This document shows, piece after piece, positions 49,902 to 61,600 of a stretch of DNA of 64,000 nucleotides. The DNA comes from Phalacrocorax aristotelis (taxonomy: Eukaryota; Chordata; Aves; Suliformes; Phalacrocoracidae). The notes under the pieces are model-generated. The model had not been told where the DNA came from, did not search any database, and saw nothing but the letters and a program-made list of their open reading frames with translations. The DNA is taken from contig NC_134286.1 in the NCBI RefSeq assembly GCF_949628215.1, forward strand, positions 2,294,001 through 2,358,000. Reading direction: 5' to 3'. The position numbers and the translations under genes are program-made. Every line of letters begins with the position of its first letter. Position 1 is the stretch's first letter.

Positions 49902-52795
49902 GTGCACTTCAAAGGGGCCTGGGTTCTGGGCAAAAAAGTTAAACAGCCCTTGAAACAACATGGAATGTTTGCACAGGATTTTGCCGGTTAAAGCTCGGAT
50001 TTACGCTCTAATGAATAGATAGGAGTTGTGGTACTGGTTCAAGGGTAGTGCAACTGGTAGTTGTGCTTTCCCTCTCCAAGTACGACTGTAATATGGGGGG
50101 AAAAATAAACTTAGACTGACTCAAAGGCAACAGAGGTTCTTTCTCCTAGCTTAATAATCCTATATCTGATCATATATGGTTAGAAACACCAACTTATCCC
50201 ATAAGGCAACTGATACCCCAGCTTCAGAAATATCATTTAAGGAACTGGTAGTTTGATACAATCCACATTATTGGTAGAAAATTAATTAGGTGAGAAGCTA
50301 AAAAGGTGAGAAAATAAGAAAAAAAGGTAAGAAATACAGGATGTAGCCGAACCGTTGTGTCATCCCAGAATGGGAAGGATGCTTTCTGCTCAAAACATGG
50401 CAAAACTGCCGAATGCTGCAGATGTAATTAACGTATTATTATAATAACTTGCATTTCCTCCCCAGGTGTCAGGGAAAAACAGTGACTGTTGAATGGAAGC
50501 CAAATTTGAAAGAGAAAACAGAAAAAAAGGAGACAACCTAATTACAGAGATACTGGAGAAATCATCAAAAGGAGTAGTGACTGAAAAAATCCACAGGGCC
50601 AATGAATTACCATTGCCAAGGAAATCTTGACTCCGCTATCCAAATGAACTGCCTGTAATAGTGAAGACTTACTCATCCCTTCCAACACACAGCTGGATTT
50701 AACAGTCCTTGTGGGATGAAAGCAAAGGACAGCATTCTCCAAAATGGGAAGCAGGCCCCAGGTCTGACACGCAATCCTGTTGGCTCCTGCTCTGCTCCCT
50801 CCCACCAGTTGCCAAATCCACCTTCTTGCCGGATGCCACAGCTCCTTCCCATACCTCTTCCCAGCTCTCCTTTGCCTATTTGCCTAGAACTTGCTGTACT
50901 GTAGGGCTGCAGCTGTAGCTCTGACCATACCCACGGGAAGGCGCAAGCCTGGCGTTCATAACCGGTTGGTGTTCAGCTTCAGTGGAGCCCAAGCGCAGTT
51001 AGGCACTTCGTGCAAGAATGATAGTTTACAACAGATCTTCATAAGCGAAAAATCCCCAGAACAGATTATGCTTAGCTAACGTTTCTCAGGAAGGACCGAG
51101 TCAAAGCTGCTCTATCTTCAGGCACATACATGCACCTCTACCTTCAGGCAGGGAAATTAAACCAGCTCCCAAGACTTTATGCTGCTCTGTTAGAACCATG
51201 GAAAACAGTGATAGGAGCAAAACCTTCTCATGTCTTTTCATTATTCCAATAACCACTGAAAGCCTTGTTGTAGATGCTTTGATTTGTAGCTACTGCCAGT
51301 GCTGTTTCTGACCTTGATGAAATGATAAAATGATTGTTCCATGACCCTGCTTTCTCCCATGAATCGTTCTCCTTGGAGTCCTTTACCAGGCAGGAGCTAC
51401 CCAGAGTAGACCTGAAATATGACTGTTGTTGTTGACCTCTTGGTGTTAGTTGTTGATGTCATTGAACTAATTTTTTTCCTGAAGAGGTTTACATCTTGAT
51501 ACCCAGGCCCATGCCTAGCCCTGAGTTCAAGCTCGTAAGACACCCCGTTTGTCCTACATGGCACCTGCCAGGCCTTTTATTGCACCAGTCCAGCATGATG
51601 TTGCCAGCTCTGCACAATTTCTGAGGATGGAGACACCCACTAACCTCCTTTAGGGGGAAATACCCCATTTGTAGCACAGTCTTGTCCTACAGAGCACGAA
51701 TAGAAGATGTTTCCATTGCAGCCCCACTGTTCTCTGTTCCTGCATCTCTTAGCCCTCCTGCTCCCTCTTGGCCTCTTCGCTGTCTGGACGCCAGGGAGAG
51801 CTTTCCAGCCTGGATTCCCGTTAGCCCTGTGGCCTGCCAGCAGCAGTATGGCTGCTCGGGCCTCAGCCCATGCGCTGCTGGCTGCACGCACTGGATTGTT
51901 ACTTTGAAGGGTGGCCAGTGAAGCTGCAAAGGATTTCATCTTCCTTCAGCTGCTGTTGGTTTTGGTTTAGGGCACAGGACACGAAAGGGGCTTACAGGGG
52001 ATTAGCTCTAGTGCCAAGCCCTTACCAGTACTTTGATATATTTTTAGTTGACTCGCTTTTTACTTTTGCTCTTGCGTGGTTTGATCTGTGCACCAACCTC
52101 ATTTGCGTACGTTAGCAGTCTGACCTCATTCTTGTCAAGTTATTCCTAGTTTTTATATTTAAGTTCCCAGTTCGCTGAAACCTTTGCCGCTACCTACCCA
52201 GATGAAGTGAAAGGGGAAGCACAGTCTTGTGAAGCAAATGTAATGAAGGCCATGGGCGGAGGTTGCTCATATTTGTTAGAGGGTGTTTTCCAGTCTCAGG
52301 AATCCCCCTTGGAGCTCGTCGCTTTTTTGTGTCCCAGTTTGCATGAGGATGCTTGCCCTTCACTTTGCAGCCATCAGGCACAGGGTGCAGCAGCCTGCAA
52401 TGCCGCAGATAATATCTGGGACATCAGCACACCACTGGCTTTTGAGGCAGCCTCATTTTCCTCCCAGCCTTCCTGGTGCCCAGTCCTCTGCCTCTCCACG
52501 TGCGCTCCTGTGCTGGTAGGCACTGTCACACAACGGACGGGAACTGCTTTGGTCTGCTAAAAAGAAGTACTGCAAATATGCAAATACCTGAACTCAGAGC
52601 CGTGGACCTTCCCACACCAGTTTCAGGAGCCTTCCCCTACTGACCCAGGCACTGCCACACTTTACAATTATCCCGTCTGCTGGCTTGGGTGGGAGGGTGA
52701 GCTGCAGGCACGGGAATGCCCAACGGTCCCATTACAGCTTGAAAATCTCACTTCCTGAAAGCCAGCTCTTATATTTCAGGCGGGATCCCAACACG

Positions 52796-52823
52796 ATCCT
52801 CAGGATCGCAACAACCTGAGGAT
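52796..52823. repeat. Hairpin: 9-bp stem, 10-nt loop, nested palindrome
   Basis: ATCCTCAGG (52796-52804) pairs with CCTGAGGAT (52815-52823) across a 10-nt loop. The left arm also belongs to a competing palindrome, GATCCT-C-AGGATC, centred near 52801. The two pairings are mutually exclusive. No terminator or RNA family is implied. Confidence 0.8.
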
Positions 52824-53167
52824 GTACAAGTTCACACCACTACCGCAGACTTTCGCTGCCACTACTCTTACAACTGGCTTGCCAGTACGACAGGGGTTAG
52901 TCACCAGCATGTAGGGGTTGACATAACTCTAGCAGATTGCTTCAGAGTTTATTTTGCTCCCCTTAGTCTGATGATCTGATACTAGCTGATCCTCATGCAG
53001 AGAGCTCTAAAACCTGTTAACTGCATAACCTTTACATTCAGCTGGATGTCACCAGACTGTGCCAGTCTCTCCCCCAGGAGCACTGCGGGGCAGCGAGCGA
53101 TGGCAGTTAGCACAAAGCTCCTAAAGGCACGTAAAGGATGTGTTCCATACAGGTAAGAAAAAGGAAT

Positions 53168-53230
53168 CACGTGTGCAGGTTTGCAGCAGCTGCTACAGGG
53201 TTACTCACTGGGGGTCTATATAAGACCCCC
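53168..53230 (+). promoter_or_regulatory. TATA box in perfect inverted repeat, with E-boxes
   Basis: CTATATAAG, a strong TATA-box match, sits at 53216-53224. It is the centre of a perfect inverted repeat: GGGGGTCT (53210-53217) and AGACCCCC (53223-53230) around ATATA. Upstream are CACGTG (53168-53173) and the palindrome AGCAGCTGCT (53185-53194), which contains CAGCTG. The cluster looks like a compact core promoter, but no downstream exon or coding frame is recognisable. Confidence 0.4.
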
Positions 53231-54974
53231 TTGGAAAGGCAGCTTTCGCAAGTTGGACAAACCAGGCAAAGAAATTAAAATCGCCACCAACAAAAATAAG
53301 GATACACACCCCCCCCAGGTCCCTCCCCCACAAAACCTTCTGTCGTCCCCTCCAAAAGGCCGTGGATTCTGCATGTCGAGGGGTTCTGAACTGTAAAGGA
53401 TGGCAAACAAGCTTTAGCAAAGACAACTGATGAAGTTATTTTTAGTATCAGATGGAAAATACTTCTCGGAGGTCCTGGTGTGTTAGAGTAGAAGACATAT
53501 TTCCTCCTTCTTAGTTTCTGCCAAAAAGCAGAACTTCAGGAGTAAATAACAATAACAAAAGAGCAACGGTTCTGGTGGGTAAGTACTTGCGGCTGCTATT
53601 GGCAAGCCCCAAATCTCCCATGAGAAAATCTTCTGAGAGTTTCATCCAGTTCCAGCGATTGAAGGTGCTCAGCTGGCCCGCATAAAATCCAGGCTGAGCT
53701 TCCAAGCTTTTGGGTACCCCAGACTCCCAAACATTCTAAGATTTCCTTTCTCTTTCTGCTGTCAGAGAGGAATATTTTCATTCCTGTAGAAACACTTGGA
53801 CACTAACGTTTTCAGTTCATTATGTCTTCACAGTTTCAAGAGCCCACGGAAGGGAGTGGGAGTTGTGGGATGTAGTCAGTGATGAACTAAGACAGAACCA
53901 GCAGGCTTCTCTATTAGGAAATGCTCCTGTTTCAAATTAAAACCCTATCTATTTCAAACAGAATCTGCCCCTCTTTCGGACAGAAGTAACATGCACGCCT
54001 GCACTAGGACCCGAGGAAATTATTAACAATATGATTGGTGTCATTCGGGCTCTGTAACAGCAAGAGAGTCACTAATGAGCGATGATACTTCAGTTGCCAT
54101 AAAAATGCAGGCAGGTAATTAGAAATTCTCGCAGTACGCCCAGTTTCTACCCTTTCAATATGCTTGCTTTTGCTTTTTTCGCAAGGGAAAAATTATTACC
54201 ACCTGGGGGCACAGGATTTTGAAATGCTTGCCATTCTGTATTCCTCTTTCTGTTATCTGATCTATAGCGTGCAAGAGGATTTTAGAATAAACAACACATT
54301 TATGTACTTTAATCTGCGTATATGCTTTTCACTTGCTATTATAAGTGCTTGTGCTCCTTTAAATAAACCCATCTAATTCTCCGTAAGAAGACAGACAACC
54401 AGGATACAATATTTCCTTTCTGTTTGTCATAGTCCAGCTTTTGACAAAACTCGTATCACTTCTTGGTAGTATCTTTCATGGAATATCTGCTTTTCCACAC
54501 TACGAAAGCTTGAGTTGACAGCAAAATAAATTAGCTATCCATGCCATGACAGGAAATCTAAGTCTTTATTTCAGGCAAATGTTAATAATCATATAATGTT
54601 AGTGATACTAATAATAATTTAGTTGTGCAGTTGTTTTTCCCCTGGTTCCCACTAAAAGGGCTGTAATTTGTTTCATTGGAGATTTTTTTTTTTCCTCATG
54701 TGACTCCTTCCCTTGTACATGTGGAAAACATGCATATCTAAAAAAAAACCTGCTTCAAATGTCCTGTGACCTAAACCGCGCTGATGCTGTTATTGCCTGG
54801 GGAGGCACAGAGCAGCAACCTAATCTGGGCTTTTGGGAAAGAACTCGGAACAGAAGCAGAAGCATGAAAAAGGCACAGTAACATGTTTCTACATGTGTTC
54901 ACTCTTGCGTGTTGAAACAAGCTTCCTAACAGACAAACTGGCAAACCTGGAGTTATTTTTTTTTTTGCATTACA

Positions 54975-55160
54975 GCCGCAAGAGTGTGCATTGCCTCGTT
55001 ACATAGCGGCGGCAGCGCCGGCACCAACGTGCCGCAGCAGCTAACACCCAGGCTGCCGCTGCCGCTCCGCGCCCACGCCTCCCCAGCCGGCAGGTAGGCT
55101 CTGCGGTCCCCAGCAGCCTACGGCCGCCTCCTGCCACGGAGCTTGCTCCACGCAGCCTTC
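54975..55160. promoter_or_regulatory. Small CpG-rich patch
   Basis: About 190 bp of CG-rich sequence stands out sharply from AT-rich surroundings, with GGCGGCAGCGCCGG-type words near 55010 and a donor-like CAG|GTAGGC on the + strand at 55093. A 172-codon minus-strand frame crosses it. That frame turns into Arg/Ala runs over the GC-rich part and has no recognised domain. The patch may be a small promoter or enhancer; a gene is not supported. Confidence 0.35.
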
Positions 55161-57013
55161 TCATTTCTAAAGTGGAGGACACAAAAGTCACGCTGCAGGG
55201 CCTGCCCCGGGGAAGGTCCACGAGTAACTGACCCCAAGCAGCACAAATATAGCTGAGGTCAAGCCCCTTCTCCGAACTCCAGGAAATATCACCCATGATG
55301 TTTGGCAGGAGCCAAGCTCTCCTCCAGTATAGGTAATTATGGTAACGAATATTTCTGGCAAACTCATTATTCTGGTAAGCAATAACCAAGAGCGGGAACA
55401 GTCTTAGGCATGCTATGCAAATCGAAGTTTTACCTACAGAATTAGGGTGAAAAGATTTACATGGAAAGTACATCTGTAACCAGTGCAACTGTCTGCAAAA
55501 TCCCTTGAGTCAATTTGGTTTTATCAGCAGAAAAAGCCACTTCCTCACTCCTTGCCTGCAGGATAACGGACACGAGATACTGGCCAGCAAAGCTCAAATC
55601 CTCCAGGCTGCCTCACCACAGTCCTCTGCCAGCACCAAGCGTGTGTGGTACTGGACAGGTCGCTTAGAAGATTCTGAGTGTACCTGAGTCTTACAAAAGT
55701 GCAGACAGCAAATGTCCCTTGTGTCAGACAGGGAAATATCCCCACTTTGCAACTGGGTAAATTTAAGCACAAAGAACTTCAGCAGAACTATTCTGCAGGT
55801 TCTGTACGACTTGGGACTTTAAATCTCTCTCTTGGTCCTACACCTCTTGTACAACAACCTGCCCTAAACCTGCCCTAAACCAGGGCTGCCAGAACAATTT
55901 ACGTGCATGAGTAGAGAGCAGCAACAGTAGTCTTCTGTAAAAGCACACCTGTTCTTAAAGTCTGCAGTGTATTTGCACAAGCACCCTTTTTTATTGTTGC
56001 AGTTTACCTTTGTGACTGCAATGTTTCACAGACCGACACGTACAGGTGCAGCCAGGATGAACTTCATCTCTCCTTCCCGCAAAGGCTGTGGCTTTTGCTC
56101 AAATCACTCAGGTCTATTAGTGACAATTGAGTGAGGGGTGAGAGCGCTGTAGATGGAAGTTCACGCAGACAAGACAGTATCTGCAGAAGAGTCGATGATA
56201 TTAGTTTTCCACAAATGGTGGGTCAGTCAGTGAACTGCTTCTGAATTGCTGCTCACAAACGAGGCTCCGCTTAGCTTGTCAGGCTGAAGAGTATTACTGT
56301 GCGGTGATTTAATGTTAAATACAACTCTGTGATTGGATAAATTCCAGCAAATACGTTCCCACTGCTGATGAACAACTTAAAAACTCAGCTAAACAGGATG
56401 TACTGATAAACACTGCAACATCCGCCAAGAGCTTGCTATGGCTTTTCATGGAGCCCATATAAATAATTTTAAAATAAACATTTGACAATCTCCCAACTTC
56501 TACCACCTGCCTTTGACAATTCATGGAAAGAGGCCTGTCTGTAACGCACAGCACTGCTTTGTCGGGGGCATTCACTGGGGGGCATCCTGATCTGAATCAC
56601 AGCCATTAGCCTGGGGTTTCTGAGCAGTCAGACATCAACACCTGTATCGGCCCCAAGTCAGGTAGTAGCTGCGGTGATGTTCTCCTCCACGCTCTGAGGC
56701 CGTGACAGAGCCGAGAGTTCAACCGCTGAGCCACAGGGACAGTCGTGTGCTGCAAGCCAGAGGCCGGTCCTGAAGAGGCAAAGCAGGGTAGATTCCCAGA
56801 GGCTTTCTGAAAACCCAAACCATCACATCCTCTACGTGGGTAAAGTCCTAGCCTCCCTAATGCATTTACCCCTGGGACAAGGGTGAGCTAGATTTCGCCC
56901 CGTTGCTTGAAACAATTTAAGTGCCACCGTTTGACATTGCTGGTAGTGAATGTAAACTGAGCCGCCTGCTTATTTAGCTCAAGAGAAATGTCAAGCAAGG
57001 CTCGCTCGAGCAC

Positions 57014-57653
57014 TATAAAAAGCCATTGGGAAGTTGGACTTCATCAGCAAGAGGATTTAGCACTGGGTGAAACAGAGCAACCACCAGCTGGGACTCACAC
57101 GCAGCAACGACTGTCTACAGCCCCTCGATGGGGACGCGAGGGCAAAGCTGAACTTCCCAGGGAGGAGCAAGCAGAAACCTTGGGAGTGTTTCCATGGTCA
57201 GCTCGGAGCTGTGCTTGGAGAGGAGGAAGAGTGGGAGAGGAGGAAGGGGCGCCCTGCACAGAGCAGCTCCCAGCTCCACTTGAAGCTTGTCCTGCAGCCA
57301 CCCGAGGGGTGCTGAGCCGTCCCAGCGGAGCAGCGGGAGACGAAACACCGAGGACAAAGGCACGTGAACCCAATTTTGGGGCAAATGAGCATACACCTGG
57401 CTGGGACTCGGCTCCGTGGAGCCAGGAGCTGAGCGAGCGAGTCCCACAAAGGCAGGTAGGGGCTGCGAGCCCAGCACCCGCCCCAGCCGCAGCCCCGGCG
57501 CTGAGCCACAGGCAAAGCAGCACCTTGGAGGACCGTGTGATGTCATTCAGGTCGCTGTGCACATGTAAACAAGGCTGGTGCAGAGCAGCCTTGAGGACAC
57601 TCCACTTCCTCCTGACAGCACAGTTGCATGTAGCTGGGTTTCTGCCTGAAAAG
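57014..57653 (+). promoter_or_regulatory. TATA box and candidate P2RY10 5' exon
   Basis: TATAAAAA lies at 57014-57021, and a strong splice donor AAG|GTAAGG follows with its GT at 57654. A transcript starting near 57045 would give an exon of about 610 bp ending at that donor, with the P2RY10 acceptor at 63254 as the nearest convincing partner. The stretch is GC-richer than its flanks and open on both strands (56988-57686 on +, 57095-57874 on -), but neither frame has a recognisable domain. The + frame starts before the TATA box. It is best read as a non-coding 5' exon candidate; an independent long non-coding RNA is the alternative. Confidence 0.35.
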
Positions 57654-58453
57654 GTAAGGCTGCTTTTAAGCTCTCTGTCTTTGTGATCTAGAACCAGCGT
57701 TAAGGAGCCTGTGCTGCTTGCTACAAAAACGTTGTGCTCCTCAGGCTTTTTTCTTAGGGGTTGGCTCTTGCCAGGAGGAGATTTGTGGTGCCGCGAGTCT
57801 TGAAAAAACAGCAGCCCTCTTTGGGCGCCAATCCTCTGTATGAACACACGGAGGAGTTGAAACAGCGGCTGCATGAAATTGCTGTTGCTAGAGAAAATAA
57901 GATGTTACAGCGTGGGCAATCAGCGGTTCTCCAACTGTTCCGCTGTGTCTTTACTCGGCACAATTTCTTTCCTTTTGCCTGATTTCTCAGGGAGTATCTT
58001 TTATTTTCAAAATCACACTTGACAGTAAGGGAAACTTGCAAACCTCTTTTTTCTAATGGTGATTTATATTACCTTGAAAAAAATCTACACGCTGCCTGTC
58101 TTTGTGCCATCTGATGCTCTTTGGCTGAATTGCAACAGCAGGGAATTAATATTAGTCAGGGGGACACAATATGGCAAAAATAGCAAGATTGCTTGGACTT
58201 GGTTTAGTTAATGAGAATCCAGAGGTAGTTTTAATTCATAATTCAGACTGCGTTCACTGGTCTGGATTAAAACTTAACTGACTTCGTGACTGAAGCTTTT
58301 AAACTGTACCGTGCAAAAGGTGGTCTGCTGATGGGCTTGCATTCGCCTGCGCCGGAGCTGGGCTCTGAGGGGAATACAGCAATGTAGCACGTACGCACCT
58401 TGGCAGTTATAGACAGGATTCATAGTGGGTGGTCCCTGAATCTGGAATTTCTT

Positions 58454-58681
58454 ATCATAGAATTGTAGAATGTCCTGAGCTGGGAGGGACCCGCAAGGAC
58501 CATCGAGCCCAGCTCCCGTCCCTGCCCAGGACACCCCAAATTCACACCATGTCTCTGAGGGCCTTGTCCAAGTGCTTCTGGAATATCGCCAGGCTGGTGC
58601 CGTGATGCCGCCCTGGGGAGCCTGTTCCAGGGGCTCCACCACCCTCGGGGGGAAGAACCTTTTCCTAATATCCAACCTAAA
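58454..58681 (-). mobile_element. CR1 LINE, 5'-truncated 3' tail (second copy)
   Basis: This is the reverse complement of a CR1 3' end. It begins with the degenerate octamer end (ATCATAGAATTGTAGAATG), followed by the typical CTGGGAGGGACC and GGACCATCGAGCCCAG words, and runs to the CCTTTTCCTAATATCCAACC block, where it stops at about 58681. The minus strand keeps only a few codons of the polyprotein end (about 58675-58640, DIRKRFFPPRVVEPL) before frame damage. Its sequence differs clearly from the copy at 39475, so it belongs to a different CR1 subfamily. Confidence 0.9.
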
Positions 58682-58689
58682 TTGGATTC

Positions 58690-61600
58690 TTAAAGGAAAT
58701 TTCTTAAAGTAAATTCCTTAAAATTTGTTGAAGTAAACCAAAGAGAACCACACCGAAGGTGAGTCAGTATGTCAGATCTGGCTTGCCACAGATCTGTGTA
58801 GGAGAGGACTTCAGCAGCGTGCTGGAGCAGTAGGATGTGTGAAGTAAGAGTGTGATTTTTGTTGAGGGCATGTTTTCTGCTGTCAAGTAAAAGTGCTGGC
58901 TCCTTGGCTCCAGTGCAAAGTCCATCCATGGGTCAGCCCTCGCCCAGCCTGGAGCAAACGCTGCCACGAGGCTGCCGGGCTCCTGCCGTGCGTGCATGCC
59001 CCGCTTCTTCAGCTGCCGCAGCTGCAGAAGTGAGAATTAGACTAGCGTTGCAAAATGAAACCATCTCATCACAACAGATCAGACGACCCAGATCTGCTCT
59101 TTTTTGTGGAAGAAGAAAACCAGAAAAAGTACCCTTAACTGTAGAACTTTCCACTTCTGACTGCGGAGGTTTCGTACCGAAGTACGAGTGCAATAGCGTG
59201 AGAGGTTCGTACCACGCAATGAGGGCAGAGGAGAGGCATTTGTGCCTCAACCAAATGAATTAAGCCACCTGCCGATGGGCTTGCCAGAAAGATCCAGGAC
59301 TCTGGAACGACAATCCTGTGTTTCTCAGTCCTACCAAGATGGATATCTTTTTACTGGAAATGCCACGTTTAGTTTCCAAATGTCCAGCTCTAAGTAATAA
59401 CGCACGCATTTAATTATGTCCTTATTGCAACAGCCTTAGAAATACAGACTCGATTTAAAATGTAAAAAAAAAGTAGTTAGATATCAATGTATTTATTTAC
59501 TTTTTTTTTTTAATTTTTGTATTCTGAAAACAATGTTTTAGTAAGAGCTGTCTCCCTCTGATATGTAAATAAGCCTCTATAAAATCTGATGGAGCTTTTC
59601 AGCTTTCTACCTTTGCTATACACACATCCTGCAGCAAATGCCTTTGCTTCTTAACAGCTTTGGAGACCTAATTTCAGGCCAACACTCAGAGGCATCTCCA
59701 TGTGTCTGCTTTTGTGCCCAGGTGGGAAGATAAGGGACAGGGTAGGATTAAGCTTCAATCTGAACAAGAGAGATGGGAGGAAGGGCAGAAATGCAATTGC
59801 TTTGTGCGTATGCCTGGGTGCGTTTTGTCTAAAGAGATGGTTAAATCTCATTATATTTTTATGACTTTGTAATGAAGTCATTCATTCTCAGAAAGTGCCC
59901 TGTTCTGATGAGCCAGCAGACATCACCCATGTATATATTAACTGTGTTAATGCTATTGCACTGCCAGCCAGGTCACCCTGCTCAGTCCACTTCATCGTAA
60001 AGGGCCTGACCCCGAGTTCACTGAATGGAAAGGAGAGGCTTTTCCTGACTCCACAGGCCACACGTCTTCCGTTCATCAATCACGGTGCTACATTTGCTCA
60101 GGGTGGGGCAGGAACACGGGACGGGATGTCACCTGCATTTCCACAGGTTGGGTTTTATAACCCCAGGTTCAAAGCAGCTCCTTGTCCTCCGTCAAAGTGC
60201 AGCTTTTCAGGACTCTTCTAACTATAAATACCAGCAATATGAGGACTACTTCTGGGGGCATTTTTTTCCCCTAATATCAGTTATTCAGCGACATGAGAGC
60301 TTTTCAGTTTGGGATCACCCCAGAAGAGATCAACTCAAAGTCATGAGAACATAGTCACACCACCGCCTCTGCCTCCCGCCACTCAGACAGCCCTAGTCCC
60401 TTGGGGGTTAGAAAAATACCTTCAAGAGGAGGGCAAAGAAATGAAATCTTGATTAACTCTGACACCTTGTGGACAATTAGCAGATGAAGCTGAGGACCGA
60501 TGGGGAACCTCTTCATGCTGTGGCTCCACCACGGCCTCAGGCCTGCTGCAGCCCTTGCAGCCCAGCCCTGTGCTCATCTGCATGACTGAGCAAAGTTTGC
60601 TGCAAGCAGAAAGCGAAGGCTGAATTGCGGTATTGAGCGTGTACACTCAGCATCACCCTCGTGTTACAGCAGGTACATCCTGGACACGTCCGTTTACCCT
60701 AAATTGCTCCATTCAGAGCCCAGTTTGAGTCAGCAGCCTGAACTTGATTGTTCTGATTGCTGGTATTGCGGTCCTGTCCTTAGCTGTCCCATGAAATGTA
60801 AATAAGGCCAACTGTATCTAGGGCCCTCAGTAAGCACACTGACTGCTATGACTCATTTGAACTGAAGAACATGTGTCCACTGGCCAGCATTTAAATATGA
60901 GTGTCCTTAAAATAGAGCATTTTGCAAACGTCCCCAGTCCTCCATGGTTTCAATGGCCACCTAGTGCTTGTGTTTTTGGAGGAGCACCAGCCAGTCAGCA
61001 TAACCTTGGCATCCAAGGGAAACCAGGCAGCTAGTAACTTTGAAAGTGGCTCTTTAATGGCTTCTTGACAAAGCGGGAGGTCACCTGAAGGGACAGATAA
61101 CCGGGTGTAGCGAGCAGCACTCTTAGCAGAGACAAGGGCAGCAGATGGCACGTCCAGCTAGAGAGCTGCGGGCAGACCAGATGGGAAGGGATCACAAACG
61201 TCCCGAGCGCCAGAAATTCACAACACCCTCAGGAAATGGGATGTAACCCAAATTTACTGCTCTGAAAAGCAACGCCCTGAGTGAACGCCCCAGTGCTCAG
61301 CTCCATGCCCTGTCCACTCCCTGTCTCAGTGTCTTGAGGGGCAACAGAAAGGAGAGCAGGAGGCCTCCAACGTTGCCTTCAGATGAGTGGAGATAAGGCC
61401 ATGGGCCAAATGCATCTTTTCCCTTCATTGCCAGCATCTTCTGAGCCCTCTCCCCTCCTCATGGACACGTTCTGGCCTCATGGTAGGAGCAAGGCTGTGG
61501 TGTCCTGGGGACGGGGGCAGCTGGGAACGCCCCACCATGGAGCAGAGCATCTTGTCCCAGAGCTGCCTTGGGGTGAGGGTTACTGGGAGCGAACTGCAGA

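Larger units (their letters stand above)
45744..53160. other. Intergenic, no gene recognised
   Basis: The open frames here, for example 47112-47871 and 51640-51939, are composition-driven, overlap on both strands and carry no recognised domain. Small structures inside it are listed separately. No second LTR with the same ends was found, so the element at 45138 has no visible partner. Confidence 0.5.

Noticed and set aside
54970..55488. 172-codon minus-strand frame across the CpG-rich patch
   Set aside because: The second half is Arg/Ala runs produced by GC-rich DNA; no domain, signal peptide or splice partners.
56988..57686. 232-codon open frame on the + strand
   Set aside because: No recognised domain; Pro/Ala/Glu-rich composition; a longer frame is open on the opposite strand over the same DNA; the ATG precedes the TATA box. 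Better read as GC-driven openness in a possible 5' exon.
57095..57874. 259-codon open frame on the minus strand
   Set aside because: Ser/Cys/Leu/Arg-rich with no domain, no promoter or splice support on that strand, and the complement of the frame above.
57761..57982. Short + frame with a plausible coiled-coil stretch (EELKQRLHEIAVAREN)
   Set aside because: Only 73 codons, no known match, and no acceptor or polyA context was found; kept only as a note in case a homology search finds a retrocopy.
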